Below, in pieces: positions 24,401 through 36,902 of a DNA stretch of 64,000 nucleotides. The position numbers and the translations under genes were made by a program. Numbering within the stretch: the stretch's first letter is position 1; each line of letters opens with the position of its first letter. The stretch lies in NCBI RefSeq assembly GCF_026212465.1, contig NC_080049.1, positions 23,661,001 through 23,725,000 on the forward strand. The letters are read 5' to 3'. This stretch comes from Amaranthus tricolor (lineage: Eukaryota > Streptophyta > Magnoliopsida > Caryophyllales > Amaranthaceae). The notes under the pieces are model-generated. The model had not been told where the DNA came from. It did not search any database and saw only the letters and a list, made by a program, of their open reading frames with translations.

Positions 24401-27400
24401 AGGCGTTAATTAAAATGAAAAGAAGGGTGTAACATGTAAAGAAAGTGAATTTATTGGGACTTCTAAAAACTAGTATTTTGTTAGGGTTGAATGGTTGATG
24501 TAAATGGGACAGCAAAGCTAACCCCAATAAATAATGCTTAATCCTTGTGCAAGAGTTTTAATCATCAATAAGAACGGTGGGATTAGTACTTGAACTCAAT
24601 GCAAGATCTATAAGAAAGAAACAAAGGTATACGAACAAGCATTGATTCAGTTTTGTAGCTTACTTCAGCATTAGTAATTATATTAGCTCCAGCTTCCTTG
24701 GCAGCATGGCTAATGGTTAACGATACAGAACCCATACCTCCTTCGACATACCTGCAAAATAAAGAACAGAACATCATTAGCCTTTTCATGGTGCACAAAA
24801 CCAAAATTTCTTCGTGCCTTATAGCTAGAAGACAAAGGTTCGCACAAAATTCACCATTGTCCTTGCTACTCAATGGTAGTATCAAAAATTTAAACATAAC
24901 AATAACCAATTATTATGACTTATTCATGCAAATATACACAATACACAGAGCAGAGGCTTGTTTAAGCATTGTAATTATTCCAAAGTAACCATATTTATGC
25001 ATATTTACACTATCATACTAAAGAAAGCCAACCAGTAATAGGTGAAAAAAGGGAGCAACTATGCTCTTCCAATGTGGCCAAAGTGATACACTTGAATGTA
25101 TTGAAAAGGTTTCCACGATCTCTGTTTAACAGATTTGAAGAAGTTGTTGCCACTATCTCTATCTATTTTCCGGCGAAAGTTCAAAAATACAAGAAGAGAA
25201 CAAGATAGTATCCACTGCATCACTTTCTAGAATTACTTTTGAGTTCAAGTTCTAATGCTAGTCAAATTACTTGATTTTATTTATGCTGTGAGCAGGGAAT
25301 CATAACAACTATACAAGTAAATGTAGTACTTTGGAGGAAGGGGGAGGAGAAGCAAATATTATGAGAATTCTGGTTTAAGCCAACCACTAAAAAAATACAG
25401 GCGCAAGCTCATCTATAAAAATGCAGGTTTAAAAAAATGGTGGGGAGAGAATCAGAGAGATGAGTTCCTTTGTATTTCGTGAGAAACAAATCTCACCAAT
25501 AGAAAGATTCTGAAGCAAATACTCACCCTTCTCTCTTCTTCTTTTGTTTCCTATTTCCAAATCCAAACACTCTAAAGTCAAATTATATCACCAAGGAACA
25601 AGAGAGACCATTTTAACCAAGAAAATTATAAAACATTGCCAAAGCCTTAATCACAACTATGGTCAACTACATAACCAAACATAATCAATATGAGGAATTT
25701 GTGATGAGTTGAAGAATCAATCTCAAAGGAAAAGAGGGCAATATTGGAAATTGAGAAGCGCATAATATAAGAAAAGGGAGGGGGAGAATAGGACCATGCT
25801 TATGTAGCCGACATATGGTGTTTAACACTTACGGAGATTGAGTATGCTCAAAATACTTAATTATCCTTTTAGGTAATACAATATTATTACATCTTCATTT
25901 CTATTCTGTAACTTAACATTTGTTTCACTATAGACTTGCAAAGTTCACTAAAAAATATTCTTAGCCCTTATAAACACTCATACACAACGATCTTATCTCA
26001 ACATCAAACACTCTCGGAATTATGAAATTTTCAATGAGAAAGGTTATACTTAATCCAACTCTCTTTAATACTAGTCACGAATAAGAAAATCAATTCTAAT
26101 AATAGTGCAAAAACAAGGTTGTATCGCACGAAACGGCCGTGTTGTAAAGAATTAAAAAACAAACCGATATTTCAACATTGTAAAGGTGTAACAAACACGT
26201 TTTGGGTTGTATCAAAGGATATCTCGTGCTTTTGACAGTAACCGCATCACTCCCATTACAGCATCACCATTTCCATGTCGTAATTGCAACCATTACCACA
26301 TTTTTGCACTATGGTCCTAATGAAAATCTACATATATTCTACTCCGTTGTTCATTCTTATCTATTATTATATGCGCTCCAAATCCCAGAACTTCATGTTA
26401 TTATTCACTCGTTTGGCCTACCATTTTCTCTTATATTCTCCTAAAAATTTCAACATTAGACTTTCTTAATTGGTTCACTTCTCGTTCTTCTTTACACATA
26501 CCAAACCAATGTAAATGATATCTCATCTTGTTTTCAATATTTACAACTCCAAAACTCTTTCTTATGTTTTCATTTCAAATTTACTCCATCAAGATATACT
26601 CATGCATCCATCTCAACGTACACATCTTTGCTACCTTTATCTTCCTACTTTGATCTCTTAAATGTTAATCCAAATAGTAGCGTTAGTTGAATGGCAGTTA
26701 GAATTTTCTCTTTAATCTTAGTCATACACCTACATTGAGTTCGTAACTCTCTATTTGAGCACCTATACTAAAACATATGATTAACATTTTGATAAAATTT
26801 TCTGTATTTTTAAAAAACAAGCCAAGGTCGAAGGTATTTGAAATATTCAATTGAAAAGAGTTACATCTAATTTTGCAACACTTGTGCTCTAAAGTTTAAT
26901 CCTCCATGCCAAAACGACTTCTATACAAAATATGTCCACCTCTTACTTATCGTGGACTTCACCTATGATGTTGTCCTAAAATAAGATTTTAACAGCAAAT
27001 AACAAGCACTACGGGCCTTCAACCTAGATAATTCTTGTTCTCAAATCCAGGACTACTGTTGATGTAAATCAATCACGATTGGAAATTCTTGCGCAAGTCC
27101 TAACATTGATTTGTACTTTCTCATACATATTTATGACTTTTCATAACCCACTGAAGTATTCTATATGGTACTTTGTCATACATTCACCTCATACAATCAA
27201 TAAAACCATGTGTGGATTCTTTTTCTTTACCTTATAGTATTTCATTTGTTGTCTCAGATGAAAAACATCCAAAGTAAATCATCTTGCACAAAACAAATTA
27301 GTATTAAAAACTTATTGTGCACCTTCTGGGGTGATGGTGTATCATCCATTCACCCTCTCTAATTACTTTAAGGTGTGGCTCATAAGCTTGATTTTTAGTT

Positions 27401-27832
27401 GTTAGAATATTATTGCTAATATAGATAGTAAAGTGCTTATCCTCACGTCTTTCACGTCTTTCTTTTCTCCATATCTTGTTGGTTTTGCATATCTTGTTAG
27501 AATGGTTAGTTAACCAATTCAATCTTATACTTCTTCCATTCCATCACACTTGCTATATTTCACTTTAATACGTAATCCAATGCATTATTTTGATAATTTA
27601 TATCTTGAGTTATATATAACTAAAAATCATAAAAGTTTCATATTGTGACGATTAGACGATTCAAACAAGATTCCACTAGACTACACTTTTTTTACACATA
27701 TCTGCAACATATAAAATAGGCTTAAATAACAAACATTACGAAATATACTTGTGTAGCAAGTATTTCAGAACGAAGATAGTATGACATACATATTTCCATG
27801 CCTCAATAGAACTACCTTATAAAATAATCATA

Positions 27833-27919
<87 letters not shown>

Positions 27920-30900
27920 AAAAGATCAAAGTGAATAGCAAAGGCCTTCAAGAGAATATCAACGGAAGGTTTTATATTATTTTATCTTTTATTTTTTTTC
28001 TATAGTGCAATGTTTCTAAATTCAAAGGGCAAAAAGATAAATGGGATTAGAAAATAAATACTCTTAGCTATCTAATGCAACCTTCAAACACAAAAAAAGC
28101 TTTGAAGAAGAATATGTTTTCTTTCTCGATCATATGAAAGACAAAGCACTGGTTTTATGCAAGTTATTATGATCACATATGATTTCATTTGTTTTTTTTT
28201 TCTCTTCTTCTACTTACGATCGTCGCAAGTATCAAATCTCTACTGTTGAAATGATAAAAGAGTTAGGTTTAAGCTATAAAACGGTAAAGAATAAGGAAGG
28301 TTTTTCATGGTTGTATCATGATGAAGCAGTTGTGAAAAAAGAAACAAGGGGTTTGCAAGAAGATATATGAAAGAGGTAGGAGAGAAAGAAAAGTAGGCTA
28401 AGTGATGCAATTAGTTTTGTAGAATAAACCGATTTTGGAGCTTCAGGGCCTTAGTTGGGCCATAATTTGTGAATACTACAATTTTATTTTTAGCTATTCA
28501 ACTTTTTGGTTTGAACTTTAATTGGTTTTTAGATTTTCAAATCGAAATTCAAACCACAATATTTTGGTCTGTAGTTTTCAAACCAATCGAATTATTAAAA
28601 AAACTAATTTATCATTCGATTTGGCTTTGATTTTTTTTATCCAGATAATTGTCATCCCTATGAGTGACAGTTGAATATGCATCCAACTGGATTTTGTTTG
28701 AACCGTTCGTACAGAACTGTTTCTTGTATTAGATCGAATTGGTCAAACCAACTACTTTAACAACTATCACAAAAAAATTTTATCACTCTCTTCTTTTAGG
28801 TTCTGCCATATGGTTTTTCTTAGTGCTTGGGTTTTATTTTGTGCGTGTTTGATTGCTTATGCATATCAAGGACTAGGAATTTTTACTAGATGGCAATCGA
28901 TTCACCAAATGACTTAATAGTAACTGATCTGGAAAGCACTCAATCCACTCCTATAAGTCATCAAGTGGTTTTAACAAATCATATGCTTATGCAAAATCCA
29001 AAACAGACTCGATATCCTCATTTCTCGTTCCATATCCAAAGCCCCAATGTATAATTTAATATCCACTTTGTGTCTTCACAACGTCAACAACTGTTATAAT
29101 GTTGGAATAATTTACATGCTATCACCTACAGGCTGCATATAAAAATCAATCAATCTGATGTCAAAACCCAGGGTATATATAGATCTTGACCCACTATTGA
29201 TCCCAAAAAGCTAGTTGCACATTTGCACTCTCCACAAATCCTAAGTGACAATGAAAGATCTTAACAAAGACCTTTGTTCAAAAGGATACAGTCCATTGCT
29301 CCAAAGTAACCTCCTTAGTTCATCATATGGATCAAACAAAAGAAAAACATGCATACTAGACAAGTAACAAAATACAATGTGGAATACGAAAAAAGCTCTA
29401 ATCCTCTCCTCCCCCTCCCCCCCCCCCAAAAAAAAAAAAGAAAAGAAAACCACCGACATGTCTACTAATAATAGATGAACTGTTGTGCAACACAAAGTCG
29501 CGTCCAACAAAAAGACATAATCCATTGGCATTTTTAATCATAAGTTCCGACATGAAAGTTTGGAAGTGTTGAAAACTTACGACCATATGCCGCGTTCCCC
29601 ATTCGTTTCTCCCATCACATGATGCAGCAAAACATACGCACTACCTGGCGTGTGTACACTTGCCTATTAGAGTAAACGATAGATAGTATTCAATGTGTAA
29701 AACCATAACATGAATAAATTGAGCACAACCACCACAAAACCACAAGCTTAGCTCATCAAACATCAGAATAATATAAGTCTTTCCAAACCACATGATACCT
29801 ATTTGCCGAAGCAGATAAGCATGTGCACAAGGATAAAGGAACCATCACATGCATATCATCACAACACAATTCTCAAAATTATAAATAGTTTCATTTTACC
29901 AACAAATTTCTCAAACAGAATCTTACCATGCTTCCAATTACAGCATCTGTAGCCAGTGTTGCTTTCAGAACATCAGACTGCAAAATTCAGGACATACAGA
30001 TTTATCTTTAATGCAAGAGAGGTTACAGAAAACCCAATTATGTACCACAGATAACACCAAAGGACCAATATGCAAGTTTTTAGTTATGGGGACAATGGCA
30101 GAATGTTTGCAGTAAAGCTAAACTAGATCTGTTTACTGGCACCATAAAGTCATCGAAAGGAAGAAAAGCATCTTGGTATTCATTTTCAAAATAACAAAAG
30201 TGGTCTGATGATTGGTGAAATCTGGAAACTAAATAGAATGATGGAATATATGATCAGATAGAAACATCTGAAGATGTCTTTACCTCAAACCAGTTATTCA
30301 GAAGTTTTGAAGCTGGGGACAAAAGAAGGTGCATGAAATCCCTGTTAGTCATCAGGATAGTACATTACAGCAATTAGGCTGGATTATTTATATTACTAAA
30401 ATCACATTCTAACAGAGAAGATATGAGAATCAATTCATAAAACAAATAAGCCAAAAAGTTACTGCATAATAAGGTTATAAGAAAACATGTACAATTAACA
30501 ACTTTTGGCTGTATCATGAATCAAAATAAACCAAAGGTTTGAAATCTTACACCATCTCCTTTTGCCCTAGGGAGGCTGCACGGTGAAGACAACCAGACCA
30601 AAAACTTGATTTGTACAGCTTATTTTTCATCTTGTCACCAAATGATGAGGTGCCTTCAAAATTTTCAGGAGTCTGAGAATCCAGAATAGGATCCAAGAAT
30701 TTACAGAAGCTTTCGAGCTGACTCTCATATCTGCAGACAGGCATCAAAGAGCTCAAGATAAAAAAATTATCAAATGCCAAGTTAAACCATTATTCACTAA
30801 TGCAATGATCACTGCAAGTAAAAGTACACGTTGCAAAAGCAGAAGTTCATACACCTCACTCTATTAGTGGAGAAATGTTGTCAAACTTCTTAGTTGAACG

Positions 30901-32227
30901 CATCCACTTAAAAAAAAAAAAAAAAGAATAATAGACTACAATAATTGGTCAAGAAATACATTTCAACTCCAAAATGTATTGCAACACTCATTTATCATAT
31001 CATGTTATTTGTGCATATATCCATCGAAATTCAAAACACAACCAGTTCACAGAACTATTACCAAATCAAAACAAAATCATGACAAAATTCATCTTTTAAA
31101 ACACAAAAAACATAGTATATCACAATCATCATTTATAGGCCTTCTCCAGCCATATTGAATTGAAATACAAAAACAGATTGGAACCAGCATATTTAGTCAA
31201 TCATCAACATACAGCAAGAAGCACAATTTGAGAAACTTTTACGCAGCTGATACCTAATCAGCTTAAAACATCAGCACCAACAAAAATCAACCAATCCAGT
31301 GGTCTAACTTCTATAAGGCAGAAGCATGTGCTGCCTCCCAAACCTTTTTTGTATGAATTGTAAAATAATATTGTATATAGTGACACCTTTAAAAATCATG
31401 TAATAATAGTTGTTTTGGTAGTAAAGTTAGCAATTTTATAACTAAGAGGATAGAGTTCAAACTTTGTCCCTCTTAGTTTTTAAGCCATGTTTATGGTTCG
31501 AAAAAGTTTCCTTCTTAAATTTTGCTTTTATTTGGCCACAGAATGATAAATATTTATAAGAATAACCAATGTAGTTCAATCTCAAGCTGCACAAGAGCAG
31601 AAAACAAATCTTTGGGCAACAAATGATGATATAAACAACTTTAATCCAATACACATCAATCAATTTGCAACAGTTTGACACTAAACAATAATTAAAACAA
31701 TCAAAACATTTTACAAAACCTGAAACACTATATACCTAGGATAAGCATCAGCATCATTTACGGAGAATTTTGAGATCTCAGAACGATTAAGCTCTTTATC
31801 AGGCCCTAACAGAAGGTACTTCCCATCCAAACACGGCGTAAACGACGAAGGATTCCTTGCTAACATCTTCAATCCATGCTTCTCCAATTCCAGCTCCCTA
31901 TAAATTTTCAGTCAATCAGATCAAAAAACACCACACAATTCATGAAATTAAATTAAGAGAGAAAAAATACTTAATGACAGAAGGACGAAGAAGACTCTGG
32001 AGATAACTACAACGAGAAAACTTAAACCCAGGGATAAGCTCCTCCGTAATAGCCGCACCACCGATGATATGACGCCGCTCAAGGACGGCTACAGACAATC
32101 CGCCGCGAGCTAAATAAGCCGCTGCAGTCAAGCCGTTGTGTCCTCCGCCGATGATGACGGCGTCCCATTTTTTGTCTTTAAGGACGTTAATGGAAGTCGC
32201 GCTACTGCTGAATTGTCTTCGCCACAT
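15414..32227 (-). CDS. PYROXD2-like FAD-dependent oxidoreductase (phytoene-desaturase-like fold)
   Basis: Sixteen exons in transcript order: 32227-31971, 31897-31736, 30730-30551, 30341-30284, 29977-29927, 29663-29581, 24751-24664, 23156-23115, 23042-22968, 22839-22771, 19414-19293, 18327-18215, 16435-16356, 15897-15777, 15687-15621, 15543-15414. They join in phase with GT-AG to 565 codons plus stop. The N-terminus [12 protein letters not shown] looks like a mitochondrial presequence. The dinucleotide-binding motif GGGHNG is at residues 27-32, with the ribose-binding acid at E50. The C-terminal FAD motif includes [13 protein letters not shown] and MGAPGRNAA. The length matches human PYROXD2 (581 aa), a mitochondrial protein whose substrate is not settled. 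No lesion is seen; several introns are swollen by repeats. Confidence 0.93.
17026..17490. repeat. Dispersed repeat with degenerate GATCGTAGGATC-type ends
   Basis: Both ends are built from overlapping variants of GGATCGTAGGATCCTACC. It aligns, inverted, with 45000-45303 through GTTGTTAGGATTGAG, CTACCTAGGATTG and AAGGTGTAAATC-type words. It lies in intron 12 of the oxidoreductase gene (exons 18327-18215 and 16435-16356 flank it). No TSD was assigned and there is no coding capacity. Confidence 0.55.
19828..20259 (+). mobile_element. TRIM (terminal-repeat retrotransposon in miniature), about 432 bp
   Basis: Two direct repeats, 19828-19976 (149 bp) and 20110-20259 (150 bp), both start TGTAAT, end ACA, and share ATTACAAGGTTATG, CTCTCTCACCTA and AGGCTAGTCTTTTGGGTGAG. 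Right after the first is ATGGTATGAAAAC, resembling the initiator-Met tRNA primer site. The 133 bp internal part has no coding capacity and contains two tandem copies of a unit of about 50 bp (AGTGGTGG...TTAAGCCAGCC). Flanks TACTG and TAGTG match 4 of 5 and may be the TSD. It sits in intron 10 of the oxidoreductase gene. Confidence 0.8.
20840..21256 (+). other. Possible coding relic in oxidoreductase intron 10, unrecognised
   Basis: A 63-codon frame at 21065-21256 and the preceding bases have more balanced codon use than the surroundings, with runs such as [19 protein letters not shown]. It could be a remnant of a transposon gene. I recognise no family, and stops interrupt any longer reading. 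Confidence 0.2.
23226..23440 (+). repeat. Dispersed repeat with GCGGTAACG-type ends, copy 1
   Basis: It starts with overlapping variants of ACGGTTGCG and CGGTAACG, contains TTTACACCTTTACAACATGG, and ends with ACGCGATGCGATGCAGCC. Related sequences are at 26110-26300, 44805-45000, 55535-55735 and 60800-61205. Non-coding. It lies between exons 7 and 8 of the oxidoreductase gene. Confidence 0.6.
26110..26300 (-). repeat. Dispersed repeat with GCGGTAACG-type ends, copy 2
   Basis: In inverted orientation relative to the copy at 23226, it shows TTGTATCGCACG, CGTGTTGTAAAG, ATTGTAAAGGTGTAA, then GTAACCGCATCAC and GCAACCATTACC. It lies in intron 6 of the oxidoreductase gene. Confidence 0.55.
26480..27290 (-). 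mobile_element. RTE-type LINE fragment (reverse transcriptase), degenerate
   Basis: The minus strand gives reverse-transcriptase pieces near 27250-27130, such as [19 protein letters not shown], preceded by a [14 protein letters not shown] lead-in. The conserved order is HLLR-(x)-HMVFIDLEKAYD-VPR, as in plant RTE LINEs. Downstream the frame is broken many times but the general path continues to about 26480. Both ends are truncated or undefined. It lies in intron 6 of the oxidoreductase gene, in the same sense as the gene. Confidence 0.7.
27835..27917. repeat. (AT)n microsatellite, about 40 units
   Basis: Uninterrupted alternating AT over about 83 bp in intron 6 of the oxidoreductase gene. Confidence 0.98.
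28480..28770. repeat. AACCAAATTC-type degenerate repeat, copy 1
   Basis: Overlapping variants of TTTGGTTTGAA, AAACCAATCGAATT and TTCGATTTGGCTTTG fill the segment. The same style recurs at 53320-53860. Non-coding and intronic. Confidence 0.45.
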
Positions 32228-32576
32228 AGTAGAGAGAGGGGGGGGGAGTTAAGTAGAGCGACGCTTGCAGGTGCCTTCAATGGTGATGATACAAACAATG
32301 GCGAAAAATAAGATAATGATTCCTATTATAATTCCGAATGTTAGTACTCCCATTGTGTTTTAGGTCACGAGTTTTTATAAATCAGGATTAAGTTTGTGAA
32401 TTAGTTTAATAAATCGCGATTTACAGAATACGATAAAGTAGGATTTTTAAGGGAGTTTTTCTCAGTTGAGTGTCAGTGAAGTGTAGTGAAACTGACGAAG
32501 GTAGGTAGGAGCAGTTCATTCAATCGAAGTTAGAGAGAAGAGGACAGGACGAATAATTAACGTCAAAGTTTATCCA
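32228..32576 (-). promoter_or_regulatory. Oxidoreductase gene leader and core promoter region
   Basis: This is the only unique-looking sequence between the oxidoreductase start codon and the first transposon of the upstream cluster. It contains a G-run (32239-32247) and no clear TATA box near the start. Any upstream regulatory sequence beyond 32577 has been displaced or replaced by nested transposons. Confidence 0.35.
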
Positions 32577-32998
32577 TCTTGTACAAGAAAATTTGAATAA
32601 AATAAAATTATTTAATAACTTAATTTTAAAAATAAGCTTCGTGAAAAATTATTTCCCAAAATAAGCGTCCGTACATTCAAGCCTAGTCTCGGGAACATTC
32701 GCTGTTACTAACGGCGAAACATTGAAAAAATAATAATAATAATAAAAGGAATCAGTCGCTGTTAGTAACAATGACTTTAAGGTTAACTGATAACTCCTTC
32801 ATCTCGTCAGCTGGAATAAGGAAGTAACTGAGAACTAAAACTTTAAAACGCATTAAGTCGTTGTTACTAACAGCGAATGCTCCCGAGGCTAGGCTTGGAT
32901 GTACGGACGCTTATTTTGGGAATTAAGTTTTTACGGAGCTTATTTTGGGAAAAAAATTGTTCAATTGTCTTATTTTTTTCAAATTTTCTCTTGTACAA
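32577..32998. mobile_element. 402 bp non-autonomous MULE-MITE with perfect 10 bp TSD
   Basis: The element 32587-32988 starts GAAAATTTGAATAAAATAAA and ends TTATTTTTTTCAAATTTTC. The TIRs match those of the two MULE copies in this window. TCTTGTACAA is perfectly duplicated at 32577-32586 and 32989-32998. It keeps the internal CGCTGTTACTAACGGCG and TTGTTACTAACAGCG words of the larger elements but has no transposase. It lies about 360 bp upstream of the oxidoreductase start codon and ends 20 bp before the TSD of MULE copy 2. Confidence 0.9.
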
Positions 32999-33018
32999 AG
33001 TGGAGTTAGGATCCTCTC

Positions 33019-36000
33019 GAAAAATTTGAAAAAAATAAGATTATTTAACAACTTAATTCCCAAAATAAGCTTCGTGAAAACTTATTTCCCAAAATAAGTT
33101 TTCGTACATCCAAGCCTAGACTCGGGTAAAATCGTTGTTACTCACAGCGAAAGAGGAAAAAAATATTAAAAGGCCAAAGTCGCTGTTACTTTGCCCTTAA
33201 TTTTTTTTTTTTTTTTATGAACTAAAGTAGCCGTTGTTAATTAGAAAAATAGTCGTTAGGAACTTGAAAATAGCAGTTGTAATGATGCTCTATAAATAGC
33301 TCCATCATTTCCCTTTCCCATACCTAACATCATTTAATTCATAATAAACATGTGATAATAGGATAAAAATATATACATTTACATATATATTACAATTTAT
33401 ACACAAAAGACCAAATGTTACAAATATTAAGTATGTACAAATGTTCAATATATACAAACAGTATTCTAATGCTAATCCTCCTCCTATGATTCGCCTGCAT
33501 CGTAAGGACACTAGGGTCGAGAGGGCCTGGAGCTGCTGGATCCATCTCTGCTGCAATTCAACAATAACTAAGTGTTATGTATTGTAAAAATAATTAAGAA
33601 GTACTGAAATTGTTTACCTTGACGTGCAAGTTTTAGTGTTGTGACCGTCATTACCACACCGTCGACAAGCGTTGCGTCTCCGCGATCCTTCGTCCATTTC
33701 GTTCGTGATCCTCCTGGACTTAGGTCTTCCTAATCCACGAATGTGATCTGGATCGTGTAGCACCTCAACACCGGTGTACTGAGGCCATGACCTCTTATCA
33801 ATCAACGACAAGAATATGGATTCATATGTGTTAACATAGCTTTGGGTCGTGTAGCAGGAGTCCACAAAACGCTCGTAGGATAAGTGTCGTTTAATACATA
33901 CGGCAAGAACATGAGAATAGGGTATGTGATATATGGATGGTTTGTTACAAGTGCATTTCATCTCTCTCATATCTACACTTTGTATTTTACCACCCTTGGC
34001 GGATCCTCTATTACCACGTCCAATCTTAACTTGGAAAAAGCCTCGTCTGTAGTCAAATGCGACGATCTCATGGTCGAAGTTACTTAACAAATGCGGCAAG
34101 CAAAACCTATGATGGGCGTTCGGAGGTTGCAATTCCGGCTCCTCCATGATTGCTAGAATGCCCGCATGTCTATCGGAAATAACGCATAACCCTGGACTAT
34201 GCATCACATGCTTACGAACACAGGCCATAAACCAAGACCACGCGGCTATGCATTCTTTTTCGACCAAGGAAAAGGCAAGCGGAAGATTCCCTTGTTCCCA
34301 TCCTGGGCAATGGCAGTTAACAACGTATGGCGATACTTACCATACAAATGTGTTCCGTCAATGGCAATAACGGGTTTGCAATACTTGAATCCCTCAATAC
34401 TAGGTTGGAAAGCCCAAAACACGCGTTGGAAAGTTCTAATACTAGGACGGACATACACACCGACATCATTATCTTCCTTTAAGAACCACTCAACTACGGT
34501 CCCGGGGTTTGAAATTTGCAGTGCCTTCAAGAAGCGTGGAAGAAGAGCATAAGAATCTTCCCATGTACCATAGATGGACAGAAGGGCTTGCTGTTTAGCA
34601 CACCATGCCCGCTTATAGGTCACTTCGACACCGAATTGGTCTTTCACTATTTGACGCACAACAGAGACCTTAATTGATGGGTCTTGAGCAACACAATTTC
34701 TAATAAGATTGTTAATCACGGAAGATGTCAAATGAATGTGCCCAGATGACACGTTTTCAGTACTTAATACACAACCCCCATGCTTCCCTTTATACGTAAT
34801 AATCTCCCATGATGGTGAATAGGAGCTCTTCCTAGCCCTAAGCCTCCAACCATACCCTCTCTTACACTTCAAGACTACCACGGTTTGATTTGAAGTCTCA
34901 GTTTGGTACTCAACGTTCCTACTAATATGATACAATCTAACAGCGTCCAACAACGCATCCTTGTTATCAAACATCATACCCTTTTGAAACTCTCCTTCGT
35001 CGGTGTAGGTTGTATCACAATCCCAAGACCTCCAAGAGTTGTCCTCAATGTGTTCATCTAGAGGGGGAACCAGTGCATAGGGTGTAGGGGCAACGATTGT
35101 TGGAATGTTTCATAAGGTCATGTCATTAGCTAGAGCCTCCTCGTCAACACCCACATCGTCCTCAGAAGGAGCTTCAACGAATTCATTACTCTCACTATTA
35201 ACATCATCCCAAGGCTCATTTGTATCTTCTAAGTTAAAAGTATCATCATTTGATACTTGAAAATTGAAGTTGATTGGGTTCATTATAAGGACAAGAGGAA
35301 GATGGCATAAAGGAATTTTGGGTTTCTTGGGTAGGGAAGGGTGTATGAGAAGGAGCAGAAGAAGTTATATTCATGAATGCATTTGTTTCCACAACATTGA
35401 TATCTTCATTCCCTAGGGGCACCTCTTCTACATATAACTCTAAAGAAGGACGAGAGGTAGACCTTGAATACTCCCACATTGCATCTATAAACTCCTCATG
35501 CTCAACCGGAAAAACTAATAAATCTCCACTTAGATTGTACTTAAAACTTAAATTAACAATACATCTTGTAGTGTCAATGCCAATCTTAGAGCATATAAAA
35601 TGTTTAAATTCATTTAAATCCATGTATGAGTTGCATGCAAACAGTTTACGTCTTCCCCCAACGTACTTAACATTGTTACTAGTTGATCGAATTGAACCAT
35701 TCCAAAAGCATACAACAGTCACACGAAATGAATCCATTTCTACAACAATACATACAAAATCAACATTACCATCAGGTTCATAAATATATGACCACTATAC
35801 ATTTTAAATTCAACAACAAATTTACGAACAAACAACCTCATTATGAAGATCAAGGTAAATAACAACTACAATCGACATATTCATGTGAAAGTTTATTAAA
35901 ATCAAGTAAACCCTAATTTTTCGAATATGGAAAAAAACACAAAAAATTAGTACCTTACGTCAATGTAGGAAGATGAAATAACTAATTACTGGTACAAACT

Positions 36001-36323
36001 TGAAATTTGATGAGTTTAGTTGAAGGATTGAAGTTGATTTTAATGGTGCAAGGAGAAAGAGAGCTCGTAAGTGTCGAAATGGCAAAGAGAAGGTGTGAAC
36101 TGAAATGAGGAAGAAGGAATCTGGAAAAAATAAAAAGGGCAAAGTCGTTGTTAGTAACAGCGACTTTGGCCTTTTAATTTTTTTTTCCTCTTTCGCGGTT
36201 AGTAACAGCAATTTTAACCGAGGTTAGGCCTGGATGTACGGAAGCTTATTTTAGGAAATAAGTTTTTACGAAACTTATTTTGGGAATTAAGTTGTTAAAT
36301 AATCTTATTTTTTTCAAATTTTC
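33019..36323 (-). mobile_element. MULE transposon, copy 2, 3305 bp, inverted relative to copy 1
   Basis: Ends are GAAAAATTTGAAAAAAATAAG (left, with one extra A) and CTTATTTTTTTCAAATTTTC (right). GGATCCTCTC is perfectly duplicated at 33009-33018 and 36324-36333. The interior is highly similar to copy 1, including identical runs around the shared frameshift. It is shorter mainly because of a deletion of about 400 bp inside the transposase. A perfect TSD suggests a more recent insertion than copy 1. Confidence 0.92.
33511..35737 (-). pseudogene. MuDR-type MULE transposase, copy 2 (broken)
   Basis: The minus-strand frame starts at 35737, and the last intron joins 33618 to 33550 with the stop at 33513-33511. 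Domains are as in copy 1: PB1-like, FAR1-like, DDE, SWIM (CTCNKPSIYHIPYSH, with the second Cys replaced by Tyr), and zinc knuckle (CRRCGNDGHNTKTC, intact). Lesions: an extra T frameshift near 35260; TGA at 35112-35110 where copy 1 has GGA; the shared -1 frameshift near 34270; and an in-frame loss of about 399 bp near 34080, flanked by an ACC microhomology, which removes the region holding the catalytic Glu. It keeps the segment before the SWIM finger that copy 1 has lost. Confidence 0.87.
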
Positions 36324-36340
36324 GGATCCTCTCTATTACC

Positions 36341-36902
36341 TTAACGGCCCGTTTGGTACATGGTATAAGAGGGCGGTAATGGTAATAAAATTAAGTAATA
36401 AAAAATTTGGTTGTTTGGATGCCTTCAATGGTAATGGATGGTAATAAAATAACATAATGCAATTACCAAAAAGGGCCATTTTTATTACCATCAAACAACC
36501 TGGTATTAGACTGTAATGGTAATGAAGTATTACTGTGGTAATAAAATAAGGTAATGTTGTTTCGAGCTGAAGAAAAAAAAATAATGAAGAAAAAAAGGTA
36601 ATGTATGTAATTATCCAAAAAAATATTATTATTAAAAAAAGAATCATTAGATAGAATAATTTAGATACAATAATGCTTTTAGATACAAATACACAATAAT
36701 GAAAATAAGAGTCATTACCATTTTTTATTACTAACAACCAAATGGAATCAATGGAATATTATCTTCCATTACCATTCTTTAGTCATGCACACCAAATAAA
36801 AGAATCTTCATTACCAATTCTTATATCCATTCCTTCATTACTATTGCCATTACAACATTTCATTCCCATTACTTCATTACCATCAACCAAACGGGCCGTT
36901 AA
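36341..36902. mobile_element. 562 bp MITE with perfect 17 bp TIRs
   Basis: TTAACGGCCCGTTTGGT at 36341-36357 is perfectly inverted at 36886-36902. The TTAA at each end could be a duplicated target, or part of the TIR. The interior is AT-rich with many GGTAATGGTAAT and CCATTACC words in both orientations. No coding: the 133-codon minus frame is compositional. Superfamily is uncertain (PIF/Harbinger-, hAT- or piggyBac-like termini are all possible). It lies just right of MULE copy 2. Confidence 0.75.

Noticed and set aside
24583..24988. 108-codon minus and 96-codon plus frames near 24.6-25.0 kb as genes
   Set aside because: The minus frame merely extends the genuine oxidoreductase exon 24664-24751 into both introns. 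The plus frame is its shadow.
29241..29586. 96- and 62-codon minus-strand frames near a C-run
   Set aside because: The Gly/Phe runs come from homopolymers at 29409-29440. The real coding in this area is the oxidoreductase exon 29581-29663.
36336..36737. 133-codon minus-strand frame
   Set aside because: It is a Phe/Ile-rich by-product of the GGTAATGGTAAT core of the 562 bp MITE, with no domain.
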